Source of the DNA: JAAYTL01 sp031460505
GTDB lineage: Bacteria; Bacillota; Clostridia; Tissierellales; Tissierellaceae
Reading direction: 5' to 3'
Length of the DNA stretch: 64,000 bases
Assembly (NCBI GenBank): GCA_031460505.1
Contig: JAVKTT010000001.1
Coordinates: 186,001-250,000 of the forward strand
The notes under the pieces were generated by a model. The model did no database searches and was not told the origin of the DNA. It was given only the letters and a program-made list of their open reading frames with translations. Positions 16,381-24,995 of this stretch are shown one piece after another (position 1 is the first letter of the stretch; every line of letters starts with the position of its first letter). Made by a program: the position numbers and the translations under genes.

Positions 16381-17505
16381 ATGACAACTGACACTATGCG
16401 TACCTGGGTAGAGATTGACACCCAATCATTTGTACACAATTTAAAATACGCAAAAGAGCAGACCGGTAAAAAGATAATGTGCGTTATAAAGGGCAATGCT
16501 CACGGTCACGGTGCAGTTAACTGTGGCAAGGTGCTGGAGGAAAACGGCGCAGATGCTTTTGCGGTTGCCTGTATGAACGAGGGCATTGAATTGAGAAAGG
16601 GTGGAACAAACTTGCCAATTCTCATTCTGGGGTGGACACCTTCCGAATACACCGAGCAGCTCATAACCTATGGCTTGGCTCAAAGCATTCTGGACGAAGA
16701 ATACGCTATTGAGCTTAACGAGAGAGCTGGGCTACTTGGCAATAAGCTGGATGTTCACATTAAGCTCGATACAGGTATGACAAGAACAGGCATTTTTGCA
16801 CATGACAATCCGGCTACTGTAGCAGAGATTGTTCATAGAATTTCAAGATTGCCATACCTTTGTATAAAAGGTATATTCACTCACTTCGCAGCAGCGGATA
16901 TGCCAGAAAAGGAAGAGTTTACCCAGTGGCAATTATCCAACTATAAGGCTGTTATGCAAGAGCTTGAAAAACTTGGGTTTGACACTCCAGTGGTACATCA
17001 TACAAGTAACAGTGCTTGCATTATGTATCACAAAGAAGCACATTTTGATATGGTGCGTATGGGTGTTATGATGTACGGTCTTTATCCGGATGGTGTATAT
17101 CTGCCTACCGGTCCTTTACAGCCTGCACTCACACTTAAAACCCGTGTTGCACAGGTAAAAGAGCTTCCGGCAGGTTGTCATATAAGCTACGGCTGTACCT
17201 TTGAAAACGATAAGCCAATGAAGCTGGCAGTAGTGGCTGCTGGTTATGCGGACTCTTATCCCAGAGGTATGAGTAACAAAGGTGCTTATGCTATTATAAA
17301 CAGCGTTAAATGCCCCCAGGTCGGACGTATCTGTATGGACATGTGTATGTTTGACGTAACAAATGCGGATGTTAAACGTGGTGATGAGGTAATACTCTAC
17401 GGCAAGGGCGGTATGCCAATGGAAGAGGTTGCGGCTTTGGCAGGATCTATCAACTGTGAGCCACTCTGCTTGCTCACAAATCGAGTAAATAAAATCTATA
17501 TTTAA
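16381..17505 (+). CDS. alr: Alanine racemase family protein
   Basis: PLP racemase of 374 residues, TIM barrel plus C-terminal beta domain. PLP lysine Lys37 is in VIKGNAHGHG, where common alanine racemases have VKANAYGHG. The second catalytic base Tyr270 is in ISYGCTF, and GRICMDM near 316-321 replaces the usual MDQ. The catalytic pair is intact, but these changes near the substrate could mean serine or another amino acid. The ATG at 16381 lies 8 nt after AAAGGAG; the upstream GTG at 16372 overlaps that site. The gene is inside the foreign operon and is probably catabolic rather than the housekeeping cell-wall enzyme. Confidence 0.85.
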   Translation: MTTDTMRTWVEIDTQSFVHNLKYAKEQTGKKIMCVIKGNAHGHGAVNCGKVLEENGADAFAVACMNEGIELRKGGTNLPILILGWTPSEYTEQLITYGLAQSILDEEYAIELNERAGLLGNKLDVHIKLDTGMTRTGIFAHDNPATVAEIVHRISRLPYLCIKGIFTHFAAADMPEKEEFTQWQLSNYKAVMQELEKLGFDTPVVHHTSNSACIMYHKEAHFDMVRMGVMMYGLYPDGVYLPTGPLQPALTLKTRVAQVKELPAGCHISYGCTFENDKPMKLAVVAAGYADSYPRGMSNKGAYAIINSVKCPQVGRICMDMCMFDVTNADVKRGDEVILYGKGGMPMEEVAALAGSINCEPLCLLTNRVNKIYI

Positions 17506-17542
17506 AATATAGATAAAAATATTTTGGAAGAGAGGAAAAATT

Positions 17543-19075
17543 ATGCAAACTTTTAATAATGTAATCAATAGCATTAATAATGTTATTTGGAGCGATGCAT
17601 TAGTGTATGTTTTGGTTGGCGTTGGTTTATATTTTACCTTCGCCACAAGAGGTGCGCAGTTCAGATTTATAAAACAAATGTTTAAGCATATGTTCGAAAA
17701 AGATGAAAGTTCCGCAGAAATCAAACTCACTCCTTATCAGGCATTTGCTGCTACCGTAGGTTGCCGTGTTGGTACAGGTAATATTGCCGGTGTTGCAACA
17801 GCTATCTATTTTGGTGGTCCCGGTGCTGTTGTTTGGATGTGGATAACCGCACTTTTCGGTGCAGCGAGCAGCTTGATTGAATCACTTTTGGGTTCTGCTT
17901 ACAAAGACAGATACGACAATGAAATCTGTGGTGGTCCTGCTTACTATATGGAACGTGGTCTTAAAAGCAGACCTATTGGTATCTTGTATGCTCTGGCAAC
18001 TTTGATTGGTCCTGTATTTATGATGTCTGCCTTGCAGACAAAAACATCAGTTGTTGCTTTATCCGATGCTTTCGGCGGTTCTCAAATACTTTATTCTGTT
18101 ATTATTGCTGCTTTGGTGGCAGTAGTTGTTGTTGGTGGATTAAGAAGAATTGGTAAGGCTGCTGAAATCATTTCACCGGTTATGGTTGCAATCTTCATGG
18201 TTGTAGGTCTTGTAGTTATGTTTGCTAATATTGGTGAATTGCCTGGAGTTATTTCAATTATGTTCAAATCTGCATTCTCTCCAAACTCCATTTATGGTGC
18301 TATCTTCGGTTCTATGGTTAAATGGGGTGTCAAGAGAGGTTTGTACTCCAATGACGCCGGTAACGGTATGGGTCCAATCGTTTCTTCCGCAGCAGACTGT
18401 GCTCATCCTGTAAAACAGGGTCTTGTACAGAGCTTATCCGTATATATTGACACATTGTTAGTTTGCTCCATCACTGCTTTTACAATTTTGCTCACAGGTG
18501 CTTACAACGTAGCAAATATTGACGAAACAGGTTATATCGTAAAGGGTCTCCCTGGTGTTGAATACGGTATCAGCTACTCACAGGAAGCTATGCGTTCCGT
18601 TCTCGGTTATGAGTTCGGCGGTATCTTGTTGGCAGTTATAATCAGCGTATTTGTATTCTCCACATTGATTGCTTACGGTTATCAGGCAGACGCAAGCTTG
18701 CGTTTCCTCTTTGGTAAGAAGAAATGGACAGCTTACATCGGTAGACCTTTGCTTTTGGCAGGTATCCTTCTCGGCGGTATCGTTGACGGTCAGGTTGTTT
18801 GGGCAATGGGCGATACAGGTGCAGGTATGATGGCTTGGATTAACTTGTTGGCAATAGCATTGCTCTCACCTAAAGCATTCAAGATTTTGAAAGACTACGA
18901 AAAACAGAAGAAAGCCGGTCTTGATCCTATGTTTGACCCTGCAACAGTTGGTATTGATGACCCTAACGACGTATGGACAGAATGGGTTGAAAAGAAACAG
19001 GCTCGCGGCGACTACGAAAACAAAGAATTGGGATATAATTTAGTAAGCAAAGCTGCCCAAAATAGTTTAAAGTAG
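17543..19075 (+). CDS. AGCS-family sodium:alanine/glycine symporter, island copy
   Basis: Polytopic membrane carrier of 510 residues with the AGCS signature GTGNIAGVATAIYFGGPGAV near residues 75-95 and later YSNDAGNGMGP. Members import alanine or glycine with Na+. The C-terminus is about 50 residues longer and more charged than that of the paralogue at 30750-32132. It ends the operon begun at 15181 and its GAGAGG ribosome site lies 7 nt from the ATG. Operon context suggests it imports the substrate of the PLP enzyme and racemase. GC-rich codon use matches the two genes upstream. Confidence 0.9.
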   Translation: MQTFNNVINSINNVIWSDALVYVLVGVGLYFTFATRGAQFRFIKQMFKHMFEKDESSAEIKLTPYQAFAATVGCRVGTGNIAGVATAIYFGGPGAVVWMWITALFGAASSLIESLLGSAYKDRYDNEICGGPAYYMERGLKSRPIGILYALATLIGPVFMMSALQTKTSVVALSDAFGGSQILYSVIIAALVAVVVVGGLRRIGKAAEIISPVMVAIFMVVGLVVMFANIGELPGVISIMFKSAFSPNSIYGAIFGSMVKWGVKRGLYSNDAGNGMGPIVSSAADCAHPVKQGLVQSLSVYIDTLLVCSITAFTILLTGAYNVANIDETGYIVKGLPGVEYGISYSQEAMRSVLGYEFGGILLAVIISVFVFSTLIAYGYQADASLRFLFGKKKWTAYIGRPLLLAGILLGGIVDGQVVWAMGDTGAGMMAWINLLAIALLSPKAFKILKDYEKQKKAGLDPMFDPATVGIDDPNDVWTEWVEKKQARGDYENKELGYNLVSKAAQNSLK

Positions 19076-19149
19076 ACGATTTAAAAGACTGTGTGCATTA
19101 TCAAAAGTCTGTGATTTGAATAGTTAGTGAAAAAGGCGTATCCGATATT

Positions 19150-19282
19150 TGAACTGACCCATGTCAAGTAGACAATTAATTAAATTAAGATATTATGCAC
19201 ATGTTGATGCGTGGTTTCTATATTCTAAAGGAGCCATGCATCCTAATCCTTTTTGAAACCTTTCTTTGTTATAGAATAGGGG
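19150..19282 (-). pseudogene. Decayed IS3-family end and OrfB C-terminus
   Basis: The plus strand at 19150-19174 matches the right terminal repeat of the intact IS (TGAAC, then CCC, then TGTCAAGTAGACA). Read on the minus strand, 19282-19193 is open and encodes FYNKERFQKGLGCMAPLEYR, aligning with the YNNHRYQKRL...MSPLEYR end of the intact transposase. Everything upstream of this tail is gone, so it is the stub of a related element. Confidence 0.8.
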
Positions 19283-19381
19283 CTAAATTTCAGTGAATAA
19301 TGATTCTCTAATAAAACACTTCAAGATATAATTTAATCACAAAACAAAACCATAGAAGCTGACCAACAAGTAATTAGTGAT

Positions 19382-19558
19382 ATGAAATTAGGTCTATTTA
19401 ATGCAGCGGAAAAGGAAATGGATTCATCTGCACTTGAACCAGTTCCCTTTGAAGAGCCAATTAATATATATCAAGAAACATATGAATTCAGAAGATGCAA
19501 AACAGAAAACAGGCAGACAATATTTAACCCCTATACACCTGAGCCTGTACTTCATTAA
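19382..19558 (+). pseudogene. Short orphan ORF, possible IS66-type transposase fragment
   Basis: A 58-codon frame, open for several codons further upstream, with KLGLFNAAEKEMD. This resembles the LSLFNEAE segment in the N-terminal part of IS66-family TnpC, but the similarity is short and from memory. Its TAA coincides with the first bases of the right 79-bp repeat. No ribosome site is obvious; most likely debris. Confidence 0.3.
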
Positions 19559-19634
19559 AGATTCAAGACTTATACTCTAATATACTATATGAACATTTCA
19601 ATAATAAATACAACAATACAACTTGAAACAGAAA
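19556..19634. repeat. 79-bp direct repeat, right copy
   Basis: Partner of 13966-14044 (78/79 identical). This copy includes the native 3' end of the complete azlD gene; it lacks the proximal terminator arm and T-tract, which stayed with the left copy. Confidence 0.95.
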
Positions 19635-19890
19635 CTTGAAATAAACTTGCCCCATACCATGCTAATAAAATTCCTGCAACAAGTGCCAGTGCACCTGCAA
19701 CTGGAGATTGTGTTGCTTCCATCATAGCAGGGAATGTCATTACTGCCAAAGTAACATAAGGAACATAGTAAAGGAATGAACGTATGAAACGATTATTTAT
19801 TTGTTTTCTAAACAATGTCAAGGGTAATACGCGAATTGCATAAGTTACTCCGAACATTACAAGTATATATAAGTAAACATTACGCTCCAT
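19585..19890 (-). CDS. azlD: AzlD-family branched-chain amino acid export subunit
   Basis: Small membrane protein of 101 residues with about four hydrophobic segments and the AzlD hallmark TYAIRVLPLTLF near the N-terminus. With AzlC it forms an exporter of branched-chain amino acids or analogues. The start at 19890 is chosen for its AAGGAGG 9 nt upstream; it overlaps the azlC stop by 11 bp, so the pair is translationally coupled. The 3' end was duplicated at 13966-14044 when the island entered, and its terminator now lies beyond the island, so transcription may run into the island antisense to the symporter. Confidence 0.87.
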   Translation of the reverse strand: MERNVYLYILVMFGVTYAIRVLPLTLFRKQINNRFIRSFLYYVPYVTLAVMTFPAMMEATQSPVAGALALVAGILLAWYGASLFQVSVSSCIVVFIIEMFI

Positions 19891-20659
19891 TTGCCTCATC
19901 CTCCTTATCAGATACTGGGAAAAGTATGGCAGCTAGTCCAGCAATTACAACTGTCAATATAATTATTTGTGTACCACTTGAGATAGTGCTAAAAATTGAC
20001 AGTCTTGAAACTATAAAGCTTGAGATAAAACTCAAAATAACCAATGCTAAAATAACACGATTTTTCTTAGCCGGTGGTATTATAATAGCTAAAAACATAC
20101 CATATAAAGCTACACTTAATGCACTAACAACTCTAGCCGAAAGTATATTTCCTGCTGCTACTCCAGATGCAGTACCTAATGACCAAGCAGGTAGGGCTAC
20201 TAACATAGCACCGTAAAAATAATATGGATTCAACCAACCCTTACGGGCAATAGATATTCCAAATAGTTCATCAGTTAAATCATATCCTATAAGTAAACGG
20301 TGATAAAGTGGAGTGTCAGGATTTAGCTTTTGACTTAATGAAGAACCCATTAAAAAGTAACGTGCATTTGCTATGATTGTAACCATAGCCATTTCCCAAT
20401 AGGTTCCTCCAGATGAAATTAGTAAAAATCCAGCATATCCTCCTGCTGATGCATTTGTAAGTAAAGCAGCCAAAAATCCTTGAAATAATGTTAGTCCTGC
20501 ATTTTTCGCTGCAATTCCCAAGGTAAAAGAGACTGGTAAGTATCCCAATGCTATAGGTATTCCGTCTCTAATGCCTTCTTTTAGTTCTATTAAATTATTA
20601 CTTCTAGATTCATCTTGTAATGATATATTTTCTTTTGTAGTATTTAATTTTAAATCCAC
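19880..20659 (-). CDS. azlC: AzlC-family branched-chain amino acid export permease
   Basis: Membrane protein of 259 residues with five to six hydrophobic segments. Typical AzlC features are GIRDGIPIALGYLPVSFTLG near the N-terminus, then NARYFLMGSSL, followed by YDLTDELFGI. Starts at GTG 8 nt after AAGGAG. Together with azlD it should export branched-chain amino acids such as leucine or toxic analogues. No Lrp- or T-box-type control is visible in the 89-bp upstream gap. Confidence 0.88.
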   Translation of the reverse strand: MDLKLNTTKENISLQDESRSNNLIELKEGIRDGIPIALGYLPVSFTLGIAAKNAGLTLFQGFLAALLTNASAGGYAGFLLISSGGTYWEMAMVTIIANARYFLMGSSLSQKLNPDTPLYHRLLIGYDLTDELFGISIARKGWLNPYYFYGAMLVALPAWSLGTASGVAAGNILSARVVSALSVALYGMFLAIIIPPAKKNRVILALVILSFISSFIVSRLSIFSTISSGTQIIILTVVIAGLAAILFPVSDKEDEANGA

Positions 20660-20748
20660 TACTGATTCTCCTTCTTCTGCATTTTACAAATTAGAAATAT
20701 TATAGCATATTTAGACTTTTATTCCCATAATTATCTATTAACATAAAT

Positions 20749-22290
20749 TTAGATGGAATATATATCCGAAAATTCAATCCTTATTGCTTCAACTCGATTG
20801 TTATAAAAATTAGTTTGAACTCTTGGTTTTTGGCTTTCTATAGTCCTTATAGGTAGCTCAACCATAAAAATAGAGCCTTCATTTACTATGCTCTTAACAT
20901 TTACATTCCCTCCATGAAGTTCAACCAATGACTTTGTTAGAGATAAGCCAATACCACTGCCTTCTGCACTTCTTGATAAACTTTTATCTTCCTGATAAAA
21001 CTTGTTAAATATACACTCTAAATTTTGTTTTTCAATTCCTATACCCGTATCCTTTACTGAGATTTCAACCTTATCATCTTTACCTTGAACTCTAACTAAT
21101 ATTTCGCTGTTTGGATTGGAAAACTTGATTGCATTTGAAATTAGGTTTAACACAACCCTCTCTATTTTATCCGGGTCGCAAGCAAATATCTTTTCTTCAA
21201 CATTTGTATCAAATATTATTTTTAAGTCCTTCGTCTTCAAATATTCAGAAACTAATTGGACAATATTTTCAATAAAATCTACAATATTTATATTTACAAG
21301 ATTAAGCATCAATAAACCAGAATTAATTTTTGATAAATCAACTGCATTGTTAATTAGTTTTGTAAGCCTATAACAATTCTGTTTAATGATATTATTTGAA
21401 TCAATAAGATCATCTTTATTATTCTCAACTGAATCATTTCTTAAATAGACATCCATTAATTGATTAGCTGAAAAAATTACATTTAATGGAGTCTTAAGCT
21501 CATGGGATACATTTACATATAATTCATCCTGTATTTTAATAAGTTCTTCTAATTTGTGATTGTGAAGCACTCTTTCAGTTACATCGTTGAACAATACTCC
21601 AACTTTATTACCTTCAAAATAAATCTTAAAAACATAAACATCAAACCACTTATTTATTTTTTTCTCTTCATATACAAATCTTTTAGGCTGGCCTGTCAAA
21701 GCAACATTTTCATATACCTGGAACCAAAAACTTTCTAGATTCAATTGTAAATCCTTAGCAGTTTTATCTAATACATTATTGATTTGTGAACCAGCTAGTT
21801 TTTCAAAGGCTTGATTAAATTCTTCATATTTAAAATCTACAGGTGTGCTTTCTTTATCAAATATAACTTCCACTATTGCTAAACCTTGATCAATGGAATT
21901 AAGCAGATTTTGATATTTTTCTTCGCTCTCAGACAGAAAATCCTCCATCTGCTTAATTTTAGTTATCTTGATTACAAGTTCACCGTTATTGATAGGGTAT
22001 ATATTTATATCCATCCTCCATCCATCTAAGTTTGAGAAAGCCTCCCAATGCTGGGTTTCTCTTTTATTTAAAACTTTGTATAATTTCTTAACATCTAAAG
22101 GGTTTTGACTATTTTTAAACACATCTTGCAATCTTCTTCCAATAATTTGATCTCTTGTGACTCCTAAATAATTCTCAACAGGTAGATTCGCATATGAAAT
22201 TACTAATTTTTGATTTACGATAATAAAAGCATCACTATTGATTTCAAAAAAATCTATTAAGGATGTCATATCATTCTTGCTAATATCCAT
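20749..22290 (-). CDS. Soluble PAS-domain sensor histidine kinase
   Basis: A 513-residue kinase without membrane segments. Two PAS-like domains (about 10-115 and 120-240) precede the HisKA domain with His263 in VSHELKTPLN. The HATPase domain has the N box NLISNAIKFS, G1 box DTGIGI and G2 box GSGIGLSL, so the kinase should be active. No response regulator is adjacent (orphan). It lies 82 bp after the ABC ATPase gene on the same strand, so it may belong to the transcript carrying the cobalamin-binding protein. A flavin, haem or other cytosolic ligand in PAS is possible, but nothing in the sequence identifies it. Confidence 0.88.
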   Translation of the reverse strand: MDISKNDMTSLIDFFEINSDAFIIVNQKLVISYANLPVENYLGVTRDQIIGRRLQDVFKNSQNPLDVKKLYKVLNKRETQHWEAFSNLDGWRMDINIYPINNGELVIKITKIKQMEDFLSESEEKYQNLLNSIDQGLAIVEVIFDKESTPVDFKYEEFNQAFEKLAGSQINNVLDKTAKDLQLNLESFWFQVYENVALTGQPKRFVYEEKKINKWFDVYVFKIYFEGNKVGVLFNDVTERVLHNHKLEELIKIQDELYVNVSHELKTPLNVIFSANQLMDVYLRNDSVENNKDDLIDSNNIIKQNCYRLTKLINNAVDLSKINSGLLMLNLVNINIVDFIENIVQLVSEYLKTKDLKIIFDTNVEEKIFACDPDKIERVVLNLISNAIKFSNPNSEILVRVQGKDDKVEISVKDTGIGIEKQNLECIFNKFYQEDKSLSRSAEGSGIGLSLTKSLVELHGGNVNVKSIVNEGSIFMVELPIRTIESQKPRVQTNFYNNRVEAIRIEFSDIYSI

Positions 22291-22372
22291 TTATATATAT
22301 CACCTATATTATAATTTTTTGTTCGACCAGTGTTGGTAAATAATATTACTATTAAATCTATTAGGATATGAT

Positions 22373-23062
22373 TTATCCTTTCACAAAATCAGCATATATC
22401 TTTCCATCTTTTATTTCTATAATTCTGTCCGCTTTTTCTGCTATTCTTTTATCATGAGTTATAACAATAAATGTTGATTTGAATTCGTTGTTTATTTCTT
22501 TTAATAAATTGTATACTGTTTCTGTTGTTTCTGAATCTAAGTTTCCTGTTGGTTCATCACCTAATATAATCCTTGGGTTGTTGATAAGGGACCTAGCTAT
22601 AGCGGCTCTTTGTTGTTGTCCTCCCGATATATCTGTTGCTTTGTTATTTATGACTTTATTTAATCCCACAATTTCTATTAAGTCCTTTGCTCTTTTTAAT
22701 GCTTCCTTACTTACTTTGTTATGCTTTATTCTATAGGGCATTAAAACATTTTCTAGTACTGTAAATTCTGGTAGTAGATAATGAAACTGAAATATAAAAC
22801 CTATTGTTTCATTTCTTAATACTGCTAATTGATCTTTATTGAAGTTGGTTATATTATTTCCGTCTATTAGCACATCTCCACTGGTAGCCTTGTCCAATGT
22901 TCCTATGATGTTCATCAAAGTGGATTTACCACTTCCCGATGCCCCTATTATTGAGTTAAATGAGGACTCTTGAAAATCAAGGTTTATATCGTATAGTACC
23001 TGTGTCTCTATTTTTTCTCCATATATTTTATTGATGTTTTTTAGTTCTAATATATTAGCCAT
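22373..23062 (-). CDS. ABC transporter ATP-binding protein (MacB/LolD type)
   Basis: A 229-residue nucleotide-binding subunit. Walker A is GASGSGKST, the Q-loop follows in IFQFHYLLPEF, the signature is ISGGQQQR (Ile for Leu), Walker B is ILGDEPTGNLD and the H-loop is VITHDKR. The MacB/LolD subfamily pairs with FtsX-like permeases and usually performs mechanotransmission rather than classical import. The ATG lies within the end of the permease gene after GAGGTG, overlapping it by 8 bp, so the two subunits are translationally coupled. Confidence 0.92.
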   Translation of the reverse strand: MANILELKNINKIYGEKIETQVLYDINLDFQESSFNSIIGASGSGKSTLMNIIGTLDKATSGDVLIDGNNITNFNKDQLAVLRNETIGFIFQFHYLLPEFTVLENVLMPYRIKHNKVSKEALKRAKDLIEIVGLNKVINNKATDISGGQQQRAAIARSLINNPRIILGDEPTGNLDSETTETVYNLLKEINNEFKSTFIVITHDKRIAEKADRIIEIKDGKIYADFVKG

Positions 23063-24212
23063 TCTTAATCACCTCTATTGGATTTAACTTAGAAGATTTT
23101 CTAGCTGGTATTAATGCTGCAATAGTTGAAGAAGCTATGGCTATTACAACTGATATACTAACAAATTTAATATCTAAATAGAATGGTACTAGTGAAGTTC
23201 CATCCGGGTTTTTAACAAAAGTTGAAAATATAAATGAAAATGTAATTCCAAGGCCTGTCCCAATTATTGCTCCTATAACTCCTAATAATAAGCCTTGGAA
23301 TAAGAATATTAAGCTTGCATCCTTATCTTTAATTCCCATGGCTTTTAATATACCTATTTGCCTTGATTTTTGAACTACTGAAATTGCTAGAACTGATGCT
23401 ATTCCCAGTAATACTGCAAGTAATACAAATACTTGTATCATAATGCTGGAAGCTGATTGACCTGCTAGTCCTGATAATAGCTCTTCGTTTTGTACTTTCC
23501 AGTTTGATGATTCTAAGTTAAATTCTTGTAGGTAACTATCCAAACCTTCAGCTATTATGTCTGCATCAAATACCTCTTCTATTTGCGTTTCAATTGTAGA
23601 TAAGCTTCCTTCTTTTTCAAATATTTCCCCTACATTTTCTATTGTACTTATGGACCAAGTTTTATTTAAACTTGCTACCTTTAAATCAAAAATTCCTACA
23701 AGTTTAGGTTCCAAGTATCTGCCATCAGGTGTTAAGAATGAAATATTTTCTCCTAATTTAATCCCTAGTTCTTCGACTAGGTTTTTACCTAATAATATTT
23801 CCATTGATGATGATGGTAGATTACCTTCTATTAGTTTTTCATCAAATTTATATATATCATTTGCATTTTCAAACTCAAATCCTCTCATAAGTACAGGATA
23901 TGTTTCTTCATCCTGTAATACGAAACCTGATGCATCTAAGGATTTAGACACTGCGCTAAATCTATCATCCTCTCTAAGTTTACTTGCTACTCCATCATTA
24001 TCTTCAAAGTAGTTTTCTCTTCCACTTGGTTGTATTGTTATGTGTGAAGAACTTCCTATTGTTTTGTCTATTAATGATAGTTGTAATCCATCTATCAAGG
24101 ATCCTATGAATATTTGCACCGATACGCCAATGGCTATACCTATTACAATAAGAGCTGTTTGTCCTTTACTAGATTTTAAAAATCTTGTGGCTATACTAAA
24201 TGCTAATTTCAA
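23055..24212 (-). CDS. FtsX/MacB-type ABC permease
   Basis: A 385-residue permease with one N-terminal membrane helix, a ~230-residue extracytoplasmic MacB_PCD-type domain (LRGFEFEN, then LVEELGIKLGE), and three C-terminal helices containing VQKSRQIGILKAMGIKDKDA, the typical coupling motif. TTG at 24212, 9 nt after GGGAG, is preferred over the TTG at 24221 that abuts that site. The gene begins 1 bp after the stop of the cobalamin-binding gene. LolCDE/MacB relatives extrude lipoproteins, peptides or lipids; the cargo here is unknown. Confidence 0.87.
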   Translation of the reverse strand: MKLAFSIATRFLKSSKGQTALIVIGIAIGVSVQIFIGSLIDGLQLSLIDKTIGSSSHITIQPSGRENYFEDNDGVASKLREDDRFSAVSKSLDASGFVLQDEETYPVLMRGFEFENANDIYKFDEKLIEGNLPSSSMEILLGKNLVEELGIKLGENISFLTPDGRYLEPKLVGIFDLKVASLNKTWSISTIENVGEIFEKEGSLSTIETQIEEVFDADIIAEGLDSYLQEFNLESSNWKVQNEELLSGLAGQSASSIMIQVFVLLAVLLGIASVLAISVVQKSRQIGILKAMGIKDKDASLIFLFQGLLLGVIGAIIGTGLGITFSFIFSTFVKNPDGTSLVPFYLDIKFVSISVVIAIASSTIAALIPARKSSKLNPIEVIKNG

Positions 24213-24213
24213 A

Positions 24214-24864
24214 TTATTCAACTCCCTTGCTTAAATCTTTAATATCTTGGAAACTATTAAGTAAATAATCTCCCCCTACTTCTTTATAAGCATTAGGATT
24301 AGAAATAAATGCACTACCACCTAATAAAAAAGTGATACTTTCATCGGTGGATGTTTTTATACTTTCTATTGTTTTCTTAACAGATATCAGATTGTAATAG
24401 TTTGTGACGCTTATACATAGATATTTTGGTGATACTATTTCTACTGCTTTTAGGATTGTATTTCTAGGCGTTTTTGCTCCGATGAATGTTGTATTATAAC
24501 CTACTATTGTAAAAAAGTCTGATACCATCCTTGCTCCGAGATCATGATCTTCATATTCTGGGCACATTACTATTACATTTCCTTTGTTAACTTCACCAAA
24601 ACTATCCCTTTCTTCTAATACATAAGGATATGCAGCTTCTACTATATTTCTTATGATTCCACTTCTAACATGTTCTCTCCAAATCAAATCTTCATCATTA
24701 GGGTACTCTTCAATAATATGATTTAGTGCAGGACTTAATATATTTTGATATAAGTCTACTATCGATACATTCTTATCTTCTAAGGCTTTCATGCATATCT
24801 TTAGTGCTTTTTCTTTGTTTTCTTCTTGTAATAAAAATAATAATTCTTCATATAAGCCTTCCAA
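24214..24864 (-). CDS. Stand-alone CarH/LitR-like cobalamin-binding protein
   Basis: A 216-residue soluble protein: a four-helix cap (about 1-85) and a Rossmann-like B12-binding domain (about 93-210). The cobalt-ligating His107 lies in EDHDLG (105-110), the ExHxxG form found in CarH photoreceptors rather than the DxHxxG of corrinoid enzymes. In the cap, Tyr54-x9-Glu64-His65 occupies the place of the Wx9EH motif that covers adenosylcobalamin in CarH. There is no MerR DNA-binding domain. Starts at TTG, 8 nt after AAGGAG, and heads an operon with an ABC permease and ATPase. A light- or corrinoid-responsive regulator of the transporter is my inference; methyl-corrinoid carriage is the alternative. 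Confidence 0.78.
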   Translation of the reverse strand: MEGLYEELLFLLQEENKEKALKICMKALEDKNVSIVDLYQNILSPALNHIIEEYPNDEDLIWREHVRSGIIRNIVEAAYPYVLEERDSFGEVNKGNVIVMCPEYEDHDLGARMVSDFFTIVGYNTTFIGAKTPRNTILKAVEIVSPKYLCISVTNYYNLISVKKTIESIKTSTDESITFLLGGSAFISNPNAYKEVGGDYLLNSFQDIKDLSKGVE

Positions 24865-24956
24865 AATTTACACTCCTTTTAGTCGTATTTTCACATATAT
24901 ACCCCCGAAATAAAGTATTTAAATTTTTGGAATAAAAGATATAGGATTTTATCAAC

Positions 24957-24995
24957 AAAAAAGTCATTGAGTTGTATCTATACACTCAACGACTT
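24957..24995 (-). terminator. Terminator of the DHHW gene, overlapping its stop
   Basis: Imperfect stem between AAGTCATTGAGTT (24961-24973) and ACTCAACGACTT (24984-24995), then TTTTTTGTT on the minus strand. The TGA stop of the DHHW gene (24986-24988) lies in the 5' arm. Confidence 0.75.

Larger units (their letters stand above)
14045..19555. mobile_element. Putative horizontally acquired island between 79-bp repeats
   Basis: A 5511-bp segment holding a LysR regulator, trans-sulfuration-family PLP enzyme, alanine racemase, AGCS symporter and two decayed transposase pieces. Base composition changes sharply: positions 15241-15300 contain 29 G/C of 60, whereas 13021-13080 contain 10 of 60. The flanking 79-bp repeats are copies of the azlD 3' end. 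No integrase is present. Integration of a circular molecule by recombination with the azlD end is one explanation; the mechanism is inference. Confidence 0.7.
19076..19584. other. Gene-poor right edge of the island
   Basis: About 510 bp without an intact gene. It holds an IS3 end and OrfB remnant (19150-19282), a short orphan ORF (19382-19558) and the right 79-bp repeat. No promoter or terminator was recognised after the symporter gene. Confidence 0.7.

Noticed and set aside
15817..16425. Minus-strand frame of about 200 codons opposite the PLP enzyme
   Set aside because: Shadow of a well-conserved GC-richer gene with a full active site on the other strand.
17116..17730. Minus-strand frame of about 200 codons over the racemase/symporter junction
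   Set aside because: Shadow spanning two real coding genes and their ribosome site.
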